The notes below the pieces were generated by a model. The model searched no databases. It saw only the letters and a program-made list of their open reading frames with translations, and was not told the DNA's origin. The position numbers were made by a program, and so were the translations under genes. Shown here piece by piece: positions 23,355 to 34,459 of a DNA stretch of 64,000 nucleotides (position 1 is the stretch's first letter; each line of letters starts with the position of its first letter). This DNA comes from Polytrichum commune (taxonomy: Eukaryota > Streptophyta > Polytrichopsida > Polytrichales > Polytrichaceae). The stretch lies in assembly GCA_950295325.1 (NCBI GenBank), contig OX485808.1:622501-686500 (forward strand). Reading direction: 5' to 3'.

Positions 23355-24809
23355 ATGATGGAGGCCCAATACACGTCATTTCGAAACCAAGTTCAAGCCC
23401 AGCCGCCAACTCAATCCAAATCACTTCAATTGCCCCTCGACATGGAGGCCGAAGAAGACTTGGACATGGACGCCCAATTGGAGAACGTGTCACCGGAACG
23501 CGGAAGGAGCTCCCTACAAGTCTCACTTGAAAGACACTCAATCCAAGCTACACAAGCAACACCCCGTAAGTCCATACACATCTCCGAAAGTACACCACCC
23601 ACATTACAATACCGCAATCCCCGGTTGGAAGACGCCTCGGAGAGCCAAACTACGAAAAGGAGAAAAGCCGAAGACTACACCGCCACGTCCACACCCAAAA
23701 TCTCAAGTAAGCACAACACACCCTCCGCCCATACAAAATCCCAACGCACACCCACATTAGGCATTGATATGCTTAGCCACATGTGGCTAGGTTTCCAAAT
23801 GCAAGAGGCACTCCTAACCCAACATGGCAAGAGTACTTTGAAGGAGTCCCGGACAAATGAAGAATTCCTTGCCATAGGTACGCCCCCCACCGAAATCCAA
23901 GAATTCCGCTCACTCCGACACGCCTTCCCAAGGACGAAACAAGTCTTATACCCATCCGAACGACCGGACGCGGTCCCGGGCCAACATCTACACCTCACAC
24001 AAATCCCAAGGCACGAGAAAATATCCAATGACACCGGACTCACCGAAGGTTTTCATGTCACCATAAGGTTTGATGGAGAGTACAAAAAGCTTAGTCGGAG
24101 GGAGGTTAAAATAGCTTGCATAGAAAGGCTCAAACTCATGAACATGACGTTAGGTACCTCATACTCTAACCCCGTGGACATAGGTATCAACACAATCACA
24201 CGAAATTGGGCCGGATTTATTAAAATCCACCTCCAACACCCGAAACGGGATGCTTTGGCCCTCCTCCGTGGAGAAAGAGCTTTTGTCATAACTATGGGGG
24301 ATGGAGAGAGAATCATTGGGAAAGTTGAGAAGGGCTTCAAACTCATCACCAAAGCCCGAAACATGCGACTACACCTAAAGGGAGAGGCCCTCCGCGACAA
24401 TACGGCCACCGACATACTTAGGAGCATCATGAGGGACTCCTACTACGATGGCCGCGAAATAGAGATTCTCTCCCTCACCAAGTCGGACACCGAGAAAGAT
24501 TTCGCCTTCATAACCCTCACCACCGAAGAGGCTAGAGAGGACATCCTCAACAATGGTCTCACATACCATTCCGAACGCCTCAAAGTGAGCATCACCAAGG
24601 ATAAAGACTTGGGCAACTATGGAATACAATATGCACGGCTGCTTCGCCTTCGCAGCCGCTACCGTCGCCGCCGCAGCCTAGCGCTCGCGGTTGCACCCTG
24701 GCGCTCGCTGCTGGAGACTGTAGAAAGGACCAGGTACGCTTTGACGGGCGGTAACCGGTCATTGCAGGTGAAGCGCATCTGCGAAACCGGCCACTGCAGG
24801 TCAAGATAG
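23355..24809 (+). CDS. ORF1-like retroelement protein with RNA-binding-like core
   Basis: The same frame is open from 22854, but the first plausible Met after the biased leader is at 23355 (MMEAQYTSF). Residues up to about 210 are low-complexity and basic (TTKRRKAED). A compact region follows at about 24040-24610, beginning GFHVTIRFDGEYKKLSRREV and including KDFAFITLTTEEAREDIL, with the alternating pattern of an RRM-like or LINE ORF1 fold. The tail after DKDLGN (about 24617) is Arg/Leu-rich and looks like readthrough past a breakpoint. Its role would be RNA packaging of the element. The family is not recognised with certainty; a captured host gene is possible. Confidence 0.4.
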   Translation: MMEAQYTSFRNQVQAQPPTQSKSLQLPLDMEAEEDLDMDAQLENVSPERGRSSLQVSLERHSIQATQATPRKSIHISESTPPTLQYRNPRLEDASESQTTKRRKAEDYTATSTPKISSKHNTPSAHTKSQRTPTLGIDMLSHMWLGFQMQEALLTQHGKSTLKESRTNEEFLAIGTPPTEIQEFRSLRHAFPRTKQVLYPSERPDAVPGQHLHLTQIPRHEKISNDTGLTEGFHVTIRFDGEYKKLSRREVKIACIERLKLMNMTLGTSYSNPVDIGINTITRNWAGFIKIHLQHPKRDALALLRGERAFVITMGDGERIIGKVEKGFKLITKARNMRLHLKGEALRDNTATDILRSIMRDSYYDGREIEILSLTKSDTEKDFAFITLTTEEAREDILNNGLTYHSERLKVSITKDKDLGNYGIQYARLLRLRSRYRRRRSLALAVAPWRSLLETVERTRYALTGGNRSLQVKRICETGHCRSR

Positions 24810-24898
24810 GACATCATGCCCGGACGGGCTTCGGGGGTTGCCCGCGAAAAAAATTGGGGAGCGGACCGCCGTGTCCCGAAAAATAGCTTGTGCCTGTG

Positions 24899-24944
24899 TC
24901 CATGCCTCAGCTCCAAGGCCTTGGCCTTGGAGCTGAGGCATGGA
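24899..24944. repeat. Perfect 46-nt palindrome
   Basis: Arms of 22 bases (TCCATGCCTCAGCTCCAAGG then CC, and its exact complement) flank a 2-base TT centre. It would form a very stable hairpin. It sits between the retroelement block and the TIR element that starts at 24966. It could be a terminator-like or terminal hairpin of the upstream element, though the CTRR end expected of a Helitron does not follow it. Confidence 0.85.
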
Positions 24945-24965
24945 AAACGGTAACAATATTATAAC

Positions 24966-26875
24966 CGGTCCTAATATTGCGCAACAATGTTCATGTTGCC
25001 CTTATGTTGCGCAACAATTGCTCATTGGAAATTCTCTCACTTCCATCACAAACATGGAGGGAAAACATGAAATTCACCAATTCCTACATGCAAAATCCTT
25101 GCCAAGAGTCAACCAGAAGAGATTCTCGTCTCCTGCCTTTGCTGATTGCATCCATGGTGTCATTGGAGTCTCTAGTCTCACAAAACGGTGGAACCCTACT
25201 CCGGATTTTCTTGTGATTCATTGGATTTCTTCGTGACCGGTAAGCATTCTGATGTATCGCCTACGAGGTGAAGAATTTTTCTTAAGTGAGAATTGCGTTT
25301 CTGTACGAAATCAGTAGTAGCTTCCTGATCGATATATGATCAAACATTCAGATGTGTGGGAGCTTTGAATTGAACAATTCGGATATGTTTTGGAGTCTTC
25401 AAGGGCTTGAAGTACGAGCTGCAGTCCAAATGTAGGGTTTGACATGCATTCATACATAGATGCATTCATAGGTTTCGCAGTATTTGCATCATACATAAGT
25501 CTTTGCTGCGTTAGGAGCCTTTATCTCGCAAATGCAGACATCAGCACTGAAAAATTCTTTCCTAGACACAAACATAAGAGATTGTCGTCTACCCTTGCAA
25601 AATATACTTCATTGGAATTGATTTCTCTAGTCTCAGGAGACGGTGGAATTCTACCCCGGAGTGATCAGCAGTCTAAATTTAGGGTTGAGACCACCACAAG
25701 TTTGGCATGCATTCATCCATTAGAGCTTAGTGCACGCAATGATAAAGGGATTAGTAGTAGAGGCAGCTATGGCAGAGAGTAGCAGGAGCGGATTGGCAAG
25801 TGGATTATATCGACCTACAATTCGCCATTTTTTCTCATGGTCAAGATTTTGCAGTATTTCTATGTGCTCCAGTAGGAGTGTTTTTCTTTTGTGGTTCTGC
25901 GAGCAACAAGAAGACGCCTGCAACTTTCCTTATCGCAGTGCCAATGGGCATAATAACCAAATCCAATAATTCTTGATTGTTTCATAACATACTGCGCATT
26001 GACGATCAAACCACTTGCAAATGGAAGAGGAAGAGGATCATCAGGACTGCGGCGCACCAAATTGGAATCAGCACTATATAGGGGGGAATGTTCTTTATGA
26101 AATCAAATGCGTGTCTTAACTTGTATGAACTGACAGTTTGGCCTACCTGATCCTTCCAAAGAGGGACCACCAAATCTATAAGTCCACCCATTTTCAGGGT
26201 AGGAGATTGCAATACATCAACTCATATGAAAAAAATTGTATGCCCAGAAAGAGATTTAAGTGTGCCCTGGAATACTCATCCTGGATGGTTTATGAAAATA
26301 CTTCTTGCAAGTTAGCATGTGATGCGTGGCTCTGTTTGCTATCACTTCATCCGTGATAACATAAATTGCAGGTTGAACATCAAAGAACTTCTGGGCAGAT
26401 GTTGGATCTCATCACCACCCCAGCTGGAGAAGTTGATCACATATGTGATCTTTATCTACTTCCTCATCAATAGTATATAGGAATGTGGATTTTAGGACTG
26501 AGGATGTATGATAATACGTAGCTTATGGTGTGATCGAATTTTTGATGTGAAGATTTTAGAATAAGGACCAGAATTCAATAAGGTCTAAGAAAGGACCCGA
26601 ACTGTGCAGTGAATTTGTACCTGTCTTTCAAAGAAATTCTTGCCATGCCCTAATATTGCGCAGTATTAGGGCGGCATTTTTAAATTCTAAAATATCCACC
26701 CCCTTGGTAATCGGGCAAGATTGTTTGTCTGGATTTCATCCGTTCTGAAATAATTTTTCTTGCATCCAAATTACGCATCATCCCACTAGATATTCCCAAA
26801 ATAAAATAAAATAAAATTCTAATTTTTTTGCCTGATATGTCTTGTCGATGTCAACACTGCGCAATATTAGGACCG
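24966..26875. mobile_element. TIR element with CGGTCCTAATATTGCGCA ends
   Basis: Perfect 18-bp inverted repeats at 24966-24983 and 26858-26875 bound 1.9 kb. A third, palindromic copy of the core, GCCCTAATATTGCGCAGTATTAGGGC, lies inside at 26647-26672. The interior has a diverged tandem duplication (about 25040-25230 and 25550-25680). No transposase or domain is visible, so it is non-autonomous. No clear target duplication was found. TTGCGCAACAAT also recurs just inside the left end. Confidence 0.68.
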
Positions 26876-28196
26876 TCTACCATACTCAACACTAGGCTTG
26901 GGAGTTACAGTGATCAACTTGTGCCCCGTGAAGCAATGGTTACTCATTGGGCACGTGATTACCAAGTAAAGTTTTTCTCAGTTTGGTGAAGCTTGTATAC
27001 ACTTGTATGCTCAGGCTCCAATACACCTTACACATGGTATATCCATGTGCAAGTTTGACGTCCCACAGTACATTGGGTGTTAATCTAGTTCTTCCTGATA
27101 TGAAGAAATGTTGTTGGAGTCTCCATACACTTTATGAATAGGTATTTTGGCTGAGCATGCATTTTGTGCTCTTCGATCTGGTAAGATAAAGTTGCTATAG
27201 TGTTTGGGTGAAGATCGGGCAGCCAAACAGCCCTCAACGGCTCCATGAGCATGTAGTATGAAAACTCCTTCCTTGGTGTGATGAAACCTGCACATAGAAG
27301 GAGAAACTGTATACATTCGTGTTGCAAAAACGAGAGGCACAAACCCTCATGTCCTGGGACCAGCTATTGATGTATTATTCCAAGCCACGGATATTATGTG
27401 GGCAAAATAATTTATGCAAACTGAGGTGTAGGTACCAAGACGTGTAATTTCACAGGCTAAACGACCAAGCCTGGCTCCTGCTACCAAGCAGGTGGGTGGA
27501 GGCATGTCACATAACGGATACTTGTCAGTCTTGCAAACTTAAACCAAAAGCACTCAACATCTACGGTGATGACCTTTTCAAAAGCATCTCATGCTATCCA
27601 ATCCCAGCGTTTTCCACTATTATGTAATCCTTTCCATCCCTACATCCGAAACAAATTGCAAAGCAAGCAAGCAAACTAAGTCACCCTTAATCACCTTGTA
27701 TGACTTCGATCAGAGAATAAGCAATGAAGATCTTTCCGTATTGGCTTATGATATTGCTCTCGTGCAAACCGATAAGGACCATAGGCATCCCCACTATTGT
27801 CAGTAGCATCCCTCTTATTATGATTTTGCAATACAAAGCCTCACAGCTCTACATATGTCTTTTGAGTACGCCATAGTCTCATACACACGAGGTTAAAGCT
27901 CCAAGTTTTGGTCCATAGTCTGTTCCGTCAGTATCCAGTGATCATAGGCCATCATAGTTAGTATGTGTCCACAACATGTTTCAAGGGCATCCCTCAGTTC
28001 TTAAAGGCGATTACTTAAAATGATAACACAATATTTGACATCCCTTTATCTCCACAAAACGGGCAAATTTAACATAATATTCAAGACTACATTATTGAAA
28101 TTTGCACAGAGTCTAGTTACAAGTCACATTAACTACGAAGCGGAGGCTAAGCGAATAGGCTAAATGAGATTCCCGGTCGAGTCCAACAGCGAGGCT
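26876..28196. other. No supported gene
   Basis: The stretch has mixed AT-rich sequence with short frames on both strands (for example 27080-27340 minus and 27591-27806 plus). None has a recognisable domain, splice context or repeat partner. From about 28140 it grades into the minisatellite at 28197. Confidence 0.3.
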
Positions 28197-28602
28197 ATGG
28201 TCCAAGTCACAAAAGTAGAGAGAGTCTAGTATCAAGTGGCAGTCAGTCACAAGTCGCAAGTAGAGAGTCTAGTTCAGTTTCAAGTGGCAGTCACAAGTAG
28301 AGAGTCTAGTTTCAGTATCAAGTGTCAGTCACGAGTAGAGTCTAGTATCAGTTTCAAGTGTCAGTCACGAGTAGAGTCTAGTATCAGTTTCAAGTGGCAG
28401 TCACAAGTGTAGAGTCTAGTATCAAGTGGCAGTGGCAGTCAATCACAAGTAGAGAGTCTAGTTTAGTTTCAAGTGGCAGTCACAAGTAGAGTCTAGTTTC
28501 AGTATCAAGTGACAGTCACGAGTAGAGTCTAGTTTCAGTTTCAAGTGGCAGTCACAAGTAGAGTCTAGTATCAAGGAGCAGTCACAAGTACGAAGTCTCA
28601 TG
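28197..28602 (+). repeat. Minisatellite array A: GAGTCTAGTNTCAAGTGGCAGTCACAAGT type
   Basis: About ten irregular units of 35-45 bases are built from AGAGTCTAGT, TTCAAGTGGCAGTCAC and AAGTAG. The array is followed at 28674 by a TATA-like TTTATACCTGC and then CTCCCAAACAATATGGGAC. The same order is seen after array B (31660-31860) and, with changes, after array C (39190-39740). This fits tandem repeats in the U3 part of an LTR. Confidence 0.75.
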
Positions 28603-28669
28603 AAGTAGTGCAGGCCATAGTCTTCACTAATAGAGAAGCGTCTAGTCACGACAGCCTAACTGGTCCTCC

Positions 28670-28715
28670 ATCCCTTTATACCTGCCCTTGTTTGCACTCC
28701 CAAACAATATGGGAC
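28670..28715 (+). promoter_or_regulatory. LTR-like core promoter after array A
   Basis: CCCTTTATACCTGCCCTTG, then ACTCCCAAACAATATGGGAC. The same pair, TTTATACCTGC then CTCCCAATCAATATGGGAT, occurs at about 31900-31945. The array C version is CCTTATAAACTTGCCC then CCCGAACGATATGGGAT at 39750-39785. Conservation of a TATA-like box and a downstream motif across several copies supports a shared promoter. Confidence 0.45.
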
Positions 28716-29759
28716 AAGACCCATCCAGTCTTCCTTCAGTTGGCTCCTCCTTTTGTTCACGACCCTTCGTCCTCCTCATTCGGCGTTCTGCTTCGCGATC
28801 CTATTGGCCTCATTGAATTCCATCCCCTTCACCTGCGATCAGTCTGGGGGTTCTCCACAGGGTTGTATTTGACTCCATATAATTTGAAGAGTACATCCCG
28901 CAGTCATCGCTCATCATCAATCTCATTCAATCATCGAGATCTCACTGGAAACAATGCAACCCTTCACGCTTTGCAACCGAACAACAATTCTCAATTCCAT
29001 TGACTACCGATATGAGCAAGATTGATATGACCATCTCCCAATGACCTAATCGAAACAGAACATGGCATCAAATCAGATGTCTTGCAAATTATTTGGAGTT
29101 GTGTATTTATTCCATAGCACAACAATTATAGGTTCACCCAAATTCCTCAAGGGCAATCTATAGGTCTCCCAAATTCCGATGATCACCTTTGGATCAAGCC
29201 CACTGGTTGTTGTATCCATATCCAAAAATCCTCCTGCATCCATCCACTTTTTGCTTTGTAGATGGATGCAGATGCACAGGTTGCCATGTCTTCATCTGCA
29301 ATTGGGGTAAACTTCATAGAGTTCATGTTTTATTCCAAAAAACCATGGTCAGGAACTCATCAATTCAAATAGTAGTCCCCAATTAACCTCCACCAATCTT
29401 CCTCTTCTCCCAAACGTCGACTACATTCTTCTGCTCATTCATGCATTGCAATCAGAACCTTCCAAAGCCATCTACAGCTCCATCAATCTTCTTCTTGAGA
29501 GTTTATATGAAAGGTACATGGGCCTTATTTAGTAGCTTTTGTTGGTTTGTAACTTACAATACTTGGATTCATGGTGTTCAAGTTTATGCTCGTCTGCACA
29601 CATGTACATGAAGGAGCTAGGGGTAACGCTGCGAAGTCCTTGAACTCGAATCATATTGATATGGATTCGAGCAAGTCCACTCACAGGGTGCCATAAAAAG
29701 ACTATGGCCGATGCCCTGCAATTATGTTCACTATATTCAGCCTAGATCGCCAGTGAATG

Positions 29760-30560
29760 GCGCCTTAAACCCATATCGTTTGGGTGAGGGCCGAGAGGCA
29801 AGGATATAATGAGGGTCTTTTTTATCCTATTGTGTACACTAGGGCTGGGACTAGGTACTCAGACAATGGTCCAGACTACTTGCTACTTGGGTCACTCACT
29901 TAGACTATGGTCCAGACTACTTGCTACTTGGGTCACTCACTTAGACTACTTGCTACTTGGGTCACTCACTTAGACTACTTGCTACTTGGGTCACTCACTT
30001 AGACTACTTGCTACTTGGGTCACTCACTCAGACTATGGTCCAGACCTACTTGCTACTTGGGTCACTCACTCAGACTATGGTCCAGACTACTTGCTACTTG
30101 GGTCACTCACTCACACTATGGTCCAGACTACTTGCTACTTGGGTCACTCACTCAGACTATGGTTCAGACTACTTGCTACTTGGGTCACTCAATCAGACTA
30201 TGGTCCAGACCTACTTGCTACTTGGGTCACTCACTCAGACTATGGTCCAGACCTACTTGCTACTTGGGTCACTCACTCAGACTATGGTCCAGACCTACTT
30301 GCTACTTGGGTCACTCACTCAGACTATGGTCCAGACCTACTTGCTACTTGGGTCACTCACTCAGACTATGGTCCAGACTACTTGCTACTTGGGTCACTCA
30401 CTCACACTACTTGGGTCACTCACTCAGACTATGGTCCATACTACTTGCTACTTGGGTCACTCACTCAGACTATGGTCCAGACTATTTGCTACTTGGGTCC
30501 CTCACTCAAACTATATGGTCCAGACTCCTTGACAATTGCCACTCGGGTTACTCAGATCAT
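29760..30560 (-). repeat. Minisatellite array D, about 17 units of 29-43 bp
   Basis: The unit on the + strand is ACTTGCTACTTGGGTCACTC, then ACTCAGACTATGGTCCAGAC. About 17 units run from 29878 to 30530, with shorter 29-bp units at the left and decayed relatives out to about 30840. Read on the minus strand the array is followed by GGCCCTCACCCAAACGATATGGG (29763-29785), matching the motif after array C. So it is the same LTR-like family in the opposite orientation. The unit lacks stops in all three + frames, so three overlapping long frames (29957-30842) are artefacts. Confidence 0.8.
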
Positions 30561-31659
30561 GACTATGGTCCAGCCTACTTGACACTTGGTCCACCCCACC
30601 ATGGACATTTGTTACTCAAACTATGGAACTGCATACTTATTTATTACTTGACACTTCACACTTGGTGGCACTGGTTAGTTGCTAATTGGATACTTGCTAC
30701 TGAAGAGTTTGGAATTGAAGTGAGACACAGTACTCAGACTATGGTTTACAGGTTTACTGGTTACTCAGGAGTTGTTACGAAGACCATGGAACTGCATACT
30801 TACTTGATACTGATGTACTCAAGACTATGGAGTTGGACCTAGAATCTGGTGACTTAGTTTCCGCTCGATTAGCCGGTTCGTAGTTCTTGTCACTCGTTAC
30901 TACTCTTGTCAAATTCCGCCTTTAATATAAGTTCATACTGATTTTGGTCCGACAGTTATCGGTGATTGACGTCGACAAACCTTTTTTTTGTGTGGAGCAA
31001 GCCCCCCTAATTGCACTTCATAAGTTTATGGGTGCGGGTATGTTGGATGCACAATATCTTGCTGAAATTATCTCATGCCCTTCATTCATAAGTTCACTTC
31101 TCCATGGGAAAACTACAAGGTGTACATTCCTCATTCACCAGCTCACAGTGATCACCCTTTCAAGACTGACTCTCTCTCTTTTGGAATCCTCTTCCAAAAA
31201 TTAATCTCACAATTTCATCCAAATAGCTCTTCAACCTTGTTCCATGCATGAAGCACTTTAATCCAACATCATGATTCTCGTACTTACTCACCCATCAAGT
31301 CATTCAAATGAAAAAAAGTTCACAATCAGAGTCTACAGTAATTGCGAACTTCACACCCTTATGTGAATATTGTGGTTAGGTTTGTAGGGTAGGGTTCAAA
31401 CTCCGAAAAACCCCAGGGAAGACCAAATGAGTGTCAGATGTATCTCTAGTTTGTCACGATAAGGTTAATTGATAGGTTAAAACGTTTATGGTATGCTTTT
31501 GACAGTCAATTAACTTAAAATTTACTCCCTCATTTGCACTTGGTTATCACTTGCTAGGATAAATTAGCTTATAAGGAGTAAATTACTTAGCCACAATTTT
31601 ATATCTCATGAACTCTTAGTGCTCATAAATAAATTATCATGCTCTTATGTTTAACAAAA

Positions 31660-31945
31660 GTCTAGTAACGAGTGACGGGAACATAGTCTAAAGCGTGCGA
31701 ACCGGCCTAGGATAGGACACGAGTCTAGTAGCGAGTATCGAGTCAAGAGTCTACAGTCCAGAGCCACAAGTAGACAGTCTGAGTTCCAAGTAACAAGTAG
31801 ACAGTCTGAGTTCCAAGTAACGAGTCTAATCACCAGTAACCAGTAGCGAGTCTTGTTGTGTCATGAGAAGCGTCTGAACACATAGTCTCTGAGGTGAGAT
31901 AGGTTTTATACCTGCACTAGGTGGGGCTCCCAATCAATATGGGAT
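31660..31945 (+). repeat. Minisatellite array B and LTR-like promoter
   Basis: Irregular AGTCTAGTAGCGAGT and CAAGTAGACAGTCTGAGTTC units (31660-31860) precede TTTATACCTGCACTAGG and CTCCCAATCAATATGGGAT. This matches the order downstream of array A. It is probably another partial LTR of the same family. Confidence 0.65.
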
Positions 31946-34204
31946 AAGTGGGTGCGCTATCCTCTCCTCAGCTCTTCCTTCAGGATCTCCCGCGTTCGCT
32001 TCTACAGCGGTTCCCCCACGATTTGAAACACGATCCTCCTCGCGACCGCTTAACCTGAGATCTATCTTCGGAAACACCATGCTTGACACGTAACAGGGGT
32101 CACAGATTTCCAAGGAAGACGAGCATTCTTCATTCCTTGCAAACTTTCAAGTTGGGCAATTTCAGAGCACAATCGAATCTCCCAGCCATTGTGATTCAAC
32201 CGACTCCTGCTCATTGAACGAATAGAAGTATTGAGGAAAAGTTATTACTTATATCCTCTTCTAGGAGCCGGTACAGGGGAATTACTTTCTAGAAAGTGAT
32301 AATTCGACAGAAGAAAATGGTGGCTCAATCCTCTTCAGGGAACGAATTCTCATGCTCGGTTGTGAGGATGTACTGGGTTTGCTTTGACTGGTGCACTTAG
32401 AATTCATCTCATTGATTATGATGAACCCATAATAATCTACTTACTTCTCAACATTGACACTTCGGGATGAATTTAGGAACCGAAAGATTCGCTCTTTCCA
32501 TCCCCACATCCACACTGTGAGATTCTACACACGGGTAATTCAAATATTCTTTCCATCAGTACAGCAAGTGTTGATTCTGTGACTGGTTTGAAGATTTGTA
32601 GAGGGAATTAATTACGCATGACACTGATTTCACGCATTCATGGAAGCTTTTTGCTTACAACAGAAACTCTCGGAGAACATCGGACAATCTCCCTTTAAAG
32701 ACACCAGAGGGAACTACAGTGACTTCATTCACCTGACTGCCTCAACTAATGGTGATGAGTAAAACCATGAGGTTAATTACTGAAAACATGAATAAGTCAG
32801 CTTAGTTCAAGCCCCGAAATTACATCAAAATCACTGAGAGTGTCATAGTCAGAAAACCATGGTTGAACTCACAAAGGGAATTATGGGGACTAGGGAATAT
32901 ATTCTCACTTATGTAGAATTCACATTCTTCCACCCGAGTTTCACACCCACAATATTTCCTCTCTTCCATGCAGAGAATATAACCAGCGACCAAGATAATG
33001 AATTAAAACTTCAGAATGCTGGTGTTTAAAAAGTACGCACTGATTACACAGAGCAAATGCTTCACGCCAGTCCTATTCTTACACAATAATTTATGATTTC
33101 AGGAAATACACTCTCTTCCCGAGAGGGTTTGTTTATTCCCATTCTCCTTGCGACTCAAAACTTCCAATTGACAAACGACCTAATCTCCCATTCAACACGT
33201 CATATGAGATTTATGATCGATCTCACTTACTGTCTATGGCCCTACGAATTGCTATCGTGCAACTATTACTTAAGTTAGACTACTTCCAACTCCAAGTGAT
33301 ATGTGTAATAGCTTGCCACTAATTTTGCTTTATAAAGTGACATTTGTCTGTCCATATCAACTAAAAATACCGAATGTCATCAAAACCCAAAATTTTTGGT
33401 AGACATAGACCCCTCCTTTACTTGCTGGAGGCCCTCCCAAGTCGAGGACGTTTCACCAATTCTCTTCTTCCTTCCTGATCGTCATCCTAACGCCCCTGAC
33501 TCCTTGATTTTGAGTGTTGTCGGGCCTCCTTCGCCTCCTGTCGGAGTACAACTCGTTGTAAATCTTCATCTCGTGCTACCGCTTGTGGATCGTTATTCCG
33601 TTGCCATTTGAGAAATCTTTCGAATGGCCCAGCTCGAGCAAAAGGGAACTCGTTGATTTAAACAAAAATTATGCGTTTCCTTAATGGGGGCCTAACTACA
33701 CACCAATCAAATTCCTCAATTGGGTCCAACCAAAGCAGCTAAAGAGTGCACTCCTGAATAGTGGACGCGTACCTTATACAACACAACTAAGACAAGGTCG
33801 ATTGCCAAGAGACCAGAAGCACTTCGGCAATTACACTGTGATGATAGTGCATTTTGCAAGGCTTCCATGTAGCTCTCACTGTGGAAATATCTCCTCATAT
33901 GTCTGTCACAAATACTAGTCCAGACTCACCGGACTCAATGTCAATTAATTGCAAGTGGAAACCAGTGCAGTCTTCAATATATATGTCCAGTCCAGGCTTC
34001 AAATGAACATTGTTCACGTACCAACATGGGCTGAGGAGGGCAAAGGCCAATACATATATTAATTGTAAAATTCGGGTTGCAACGACAAAATCAATGTACT
34101 TGGCTACGAAGCAAAATCAAAATACCTTCAAAATGCACCCACACTTCCAACACAATCTAATAACCCATCGAATGGGGCCCTTGTAGCGAGGCCATTGATG
34201 TCAG
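31946..34204. other. No supported gene
   Basis: The stretch lies between the array B LTR-like segment and the 3' end of the HECT gene. Short frames occur at 33093-33278 and 33396-33611 (plus) and 33716-33898 (minus). A minus-strand Arg/Gln-rich reading near 33600-33420 looks weakly coding but contains a stop. It may include the interior of the retroelement that owns array B. Confidence 0.3.
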
Positions 34205-34459
34205 TCAGATGAGGCCGTACCCCTCGCAGTTTGCCGTAGCCATGCTCAATTTCCGCGCCATCAGCTCCTCGTTGTCATACAGTGGCATGTACAGAGTGTT
34301 GAAACATGTGGCCGACGTTGGCAATTTCTCTTGAGACCATTCTGGCTTCCCAATAATCCTTATCGCTGCGTAGTGGAAGTACCGAGAGTCGGTGATGAAG
34401 AATAGTAGGTTTTGGAGCTCGCCGACGGGCAGGCCTCGCACGCATGCCTCAAATCGATT
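34205..34459 (-). CDS. HECT gene exon 6: HECT C-lobe with catalytic Cys
   Basis: 84 codons and a TGA stop. FFITDSRYFHYAAIRI is followed by LPTSATCFNTLYMPLYDNEE and a C-terminal EGYGLI. The Cys in ATCFN aligns with the thioester Cys of HECT ligases, and the terminal hydrophobic EG(F/Y)GL pattern is also kept. Confidence 0.75.
   Translation of the reverse strand, partial: NRFEACVRGLPVGELQNLLFFITDSRYFHYAAIRIIGKPEWSQEKLPTSATCFNTLYMPLYDNEELMARKLSMATANCEGYGLI

Larger units (their letters stand above)
20695..24820 (+). mobile_element. LINE-like or other retroelement block, 5' part only
   Basis: This C- and A-rich upper-strand block interrupts the MULE gene. It has a long non-coding leader (to about 23350), then an ORF1-like frame (23355-24809). 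No reverse transcriptase or endonuclease follows: after about 24620 the composition changes to GC-rich and simple, and the frame soon ends. That leaves the 5' part without the 3' part, unlike the usual 5'-truncated LINE. No matching target duplication was found around 20690 or 24820. A palindrome GATCCTCGGAGGATC marks the left junction (20697-20711). Confidence 0.4.

Noticed and set aside
24899-24960. Helitron 3' end suggested by the hairpin
   Set aside because: The hairpin is not followed by CTRR, and no Rep/helicase sequence or TC start was found.
28608-29003. 131-codon + strand frame after array A
   Set aside because: It starts inside the minisatellite and crosses the LTR-like promoter; composition is not protein-like.
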